Of a stretch of 35,603 bases of DNA, positions 34,031 through 35,603 are shown in pieces. The notes below the pieces were generated by a model. That model was not told where the DNA came from, searched no databases, and worked only from the letters and a program-made list of their open reading frames with translations. The stretch is taken from contig PSRI01000203.1 in NCBI GenBank assembly GCA_003175935.1, positions 1 through 35,603 of the forward strand. The letters run 5' to 3'. The position numbers were made by a program, and so were the translations under genes. Position 1 is the first letter of the stretch. Every line of letters begins with the position of its first letter. The stretch comes from Bacteroidota bacterium. GTDB lineage: Bacteria; Bacteroidota; Bacteroidia; Chitinophagales; Chitinophagaceae.

Positions 34031-34133
34031 AGATGTTGGATTTTAGATTTAAGATTTTGGATATAGGATATTGGATGGAGGATATTGGATATTGCATGAT
34101 GGATAAGGGACTTTGGATATAGAATATTGGATT
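34031..34133. repeat. GGATATTGG tandem array
   Basis: A low-complexity tandem of GGATATTGGAT / GGATTTTAGAT words. It abuts the palindromic element at 34134 without a gap. Together they account for about half of the 438-base gap between 33932 and 34369; the rest shows no feature. Confidence 0.75.
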
Positions 34134-34242
34134 CTGCTTGCTCGTCTTCGTGAGGCTTGCGTCACTGCTATAGCTTGTACCTTGCAATCGCTTCGGCACA
34201 CTGGTTAGCGCACGCGGTTAGCGAAGCAATGCCGGCAGGCAG
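34134..34242. repeat. REP/MITE-like palindromic element, long copy 2
   Basis: A 109-base element matching 17494-17604 over its whole length, including an identical GCTATAGCTTGTACCTTG core. Its right end GCCGGCAGGCAG is complementary to the left end CTGCTTGCTCG with mismatches. It can fold into one long imperfect hairpin. Confidence 0.8.
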
Positions 34243-34369
34243 AAATGTGGGATATTTTTAATGTTTAAGACTGAAGGCTTTAGGTTGAAAGTTTAGAATG
34301 CAGAACCTATTATGAGCCTATGTGCAGCACAGGCATAAAAAGCAAACAAGTTGGTAGGTTTGTACAAAT

Positions 34370-35603
34370 TCACCTTGTTACCTTCATTACAAACCCACCA
34401 TTTGGCAAAACAGGTATCGCAAGTTTATTCCGAGCTTTATAAGTCATGTTTTGTTGTTTAACCTCATCCCCTTTCCCGCCATCCATTAGAATGGTCATGC
34501 TATACGTACCATTGCCAAGGAAAGATAGTTGTGGGCGAAATATTTTGGGAAAAGGTTCGCCATTCACACAGGCTATGTACCAGTCTGTTCCCTTTCTCCT
34601 GGCAATAATTGCAGATTTGCCCGGATATCCTTCCAGAAACTTTGTATCATCCCATACAATAGGAACACGGCTTAAAAAATCTTTTACCGGCTCTGACTGG
34701 CTTCTGTATGATGAATCGCTGTCTGCAAAATGCTGTATTCCTGATTCAAATAAAACAGACAGCGCCAACTCGTATGCATTTGTTGTAGCGTGCCTGCAAC
34801 ATGGATAGCTTGAAAAGGTAACCGGCGTGTAATCCATGGAGCCCACAACATTTCTCGTAAAGGCAAGAACAATATTATGTGCCGGTGCATTCGCCGCATA
34901 TTTTGAATCCCAGTTTAGTTGCTCTGCCCCTCTGACGGCTTCCATGGCGACAAGGTTGGGATAGGTCCTTGCCCATCCTCGCGGAATTGTACAGCCATGA
35001 AAGACGACCATGATTTTTTGATCTGCTGCATCTTTCAAAATATCCTGGTAGAGTTGAATTAGCTGTTGTTTATCGCTATTAAAGAAATCAATTTTTACCG
35101 CTTTGATTCCCCAATCGTGAAGCTTTTTAAATTCGCTCTTTCTTTTATAGGGGTCCGACATAATGTCCCTGGGTTGCTCTGTTATATCGGTATGCGGACC
35201 ACCTGAGTTATACCACAAACTTAAACCCACACCTTTCAACCGTGCATACTTAACCAGGTCAGTGATAGTACCTCCGTTCATTATGTTCCAATTTGCATCT
35301 ACCAGTGAGTACTCCCATCGCATATCTTTTGCCAGGTCTACATATTTTTTAAGCTTGATCAAATTCCGGCTGCTTGAATGATCACTCCACCAACTCCAGG
35401 ACGATTTTCCGGGTTTCACCCAACTGAAATCACCAATCTGGTTTGGCGCTGCCAGGTGATGAACCAGGTTTGATTCGAAGATGGTTCCTAAATTCTTGCC
35501 GAATATGATGACTCGCCAGGGCGTGTGAAAAGATTGGCTTGCAATAGCATGATTTGTATATAAACCATTCGCTTCTCCCGTTTGTGGTGAGGAGATTTGG
35601 TAA
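34370..35603 (-). CDS. GH97 glycoside hydrolase (5' part outside window)
   Basis: The C-terminal 410 residues of a GH97 enzyme; the frame is open to the window edge. The visible part starts in the N-terminal sandwich (FHTPWRVIIFGKNLGTI) and contains the (beta/alpha)8 barrel, with WVKPGKSSWSWW, SLVDANWN, GIKAVKIDFFNSD and ARTYPNLVAMEAVRGAE. The C-terminal beta domain ends MKVTR. In family terms, the Asp of VKIDFF (codon 35087-35089) corresponds to the nucleophile of retaining GH97 enzymes, and the Glu in AMEAVRG (34940-34942) to the acid/base. The HGCT segment has Gly-Cys where inverting members have a base Glu. A retaining alpha-galactosidase-type activity is therefore the best guess. The start codon and signal peptide are not visible. 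Confidence 0.92.
   Translation of the reverse strand, partial: YQISSPQTGEANGLYTNHAIASQSFHTPWRVIIFGKNLGTIFESNLVHHLAAPNQIGDFSWVKPGKSSWSWWSDHSSSRNLIKLKKYVDLAKDMRWEYSLVDANWNIMNGGTITDLVKYARLKGVGLSLWYNSGGPHTDITEQPRDIMSDPYKRKSEFKKLHDWGIKAVKIDFFNSDKQQLIQLYQDILKDAADQKIMVVFHGCTIPRGWARTYPNLVAMEAVRGAEQLNWDSKYAANAPAHNIVLAFTRNVVGSMDYTPVTFSSYPCCRHATTNAYELALSVLFESGIQHFADSDSSYRSQSEPVKDFLSRVPIVWDDTKFLEGYPGKSAIIARRKGTDWYIACVNGEPFPKIFRPQLSFLGNGTYSMTILMDGGKGDEVKQQNMTYKARNKLAIPVLPNGGFVMKVTR

Noticed and set aside
34011-34199. Open frame of 62 codons on the minus strand
   Set aside because: It is a translation of the GGATATTGG array and the palindromic element, giving repetitive IQYPIS-type peptides.

Overview
The window looks like a chromosomal segment of a Bacteroidota bacterium, most likely from the Chitinophagales/Chitinophagaceae side. 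This is inferred from gene content and style; no rRNA or other marker gene is present to confirm it. Supporting signs are an AT-rich genome, A/T-rich rather than Shine-Dalgarno leaders, -7 boxes of the TAnnTTTG type, a TonB-linked outer-membrane receptor of the OMP_b-brl_3 type, a GH97 glycosidase, several DUF4142 lipoproteins, a response regulator fused to a Crp domain, and families of low-complexity intergenic repeats. I see no tRNA, rRNA, CRISPR array, transposase, integrase or phage gene.

Layout. 1-3.7 kb: a CheY-like response regulator (cut by the window edge), a small flavin split-barrel-like protein, sigma-54 (rpoN), and a divergent stress-type short-chain dehydrogenase. 3.9-5.9 kb: a two-gene lipoprotein unit (DUF4142 plus a PQQ-type sugar/sorbosone dehydrogenase) closed by a clear terminator. 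6.2-7.2 kb: a C-terminally short MscS channel facing a Cys-rich four-helix copper-binding-like protein. 7.2-10.8 kb: accessory-looking DNA in which a DUF4142 lipoprotein, a secreted hypothetical and an ankyrin protein are separated by four copies of a composite repeat. 10.9-13.3 kb: a tandem DUF4242 exported protein, then inorganic pyrophosphatase and a YihY membrane protein as a close pair. 13.8-17.4 kb: an M35 metallopeptidase without a signal peptide, then an AlgI-type MBOAT O-acetyltransferase with its SGNH-like partner. 17.6-20.9 kb: a LigD ligase-polymerase without a nuclease domain, overlapping tail to tail with a flavin amine oxidase.

21.0-27.6 kb is the most coherent functional block. 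Seven tightly packed plus-strand genes encode a ba3-type (B-family) terminal oxidase: a small membrane protein, a 52-residue single-helix subunit candidate, CuA subunit II, subunit I, a SCO copper chaperone, a membrane-anchored cytochrome c, and a 127-residue conserved-looking protein of unknown role. It runs tail to tail into a PAS histidine kinase plus REC-Crp regulator pair. A plausible reading is respiration together with its redox/oxygen regulator, but that link is inference from position.

27.7-35.6 kb holds a secreted concanavalin-like protein, an outer-membrane barrel, a DUF1624 acyltransferase-like membrane protein, a TonB-type receptor, a second short-chain dehydrogenase and the 3' part of a GH97 glycosidase whose visible residues fit the retaining subgroup.

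The best candidates for something under-described are the oxidase/REC-Crp locus with its unknown 127-residue and 122-residue proteins, and the nested intergenic repeats: a composite repeat with two different tandem modules at its ends, a roughly 110-bp palindromic REP/MITE-like element, a GGATATTGG array family and a CGCAAAG family. I did not find a clearly novel defence or mobile system.
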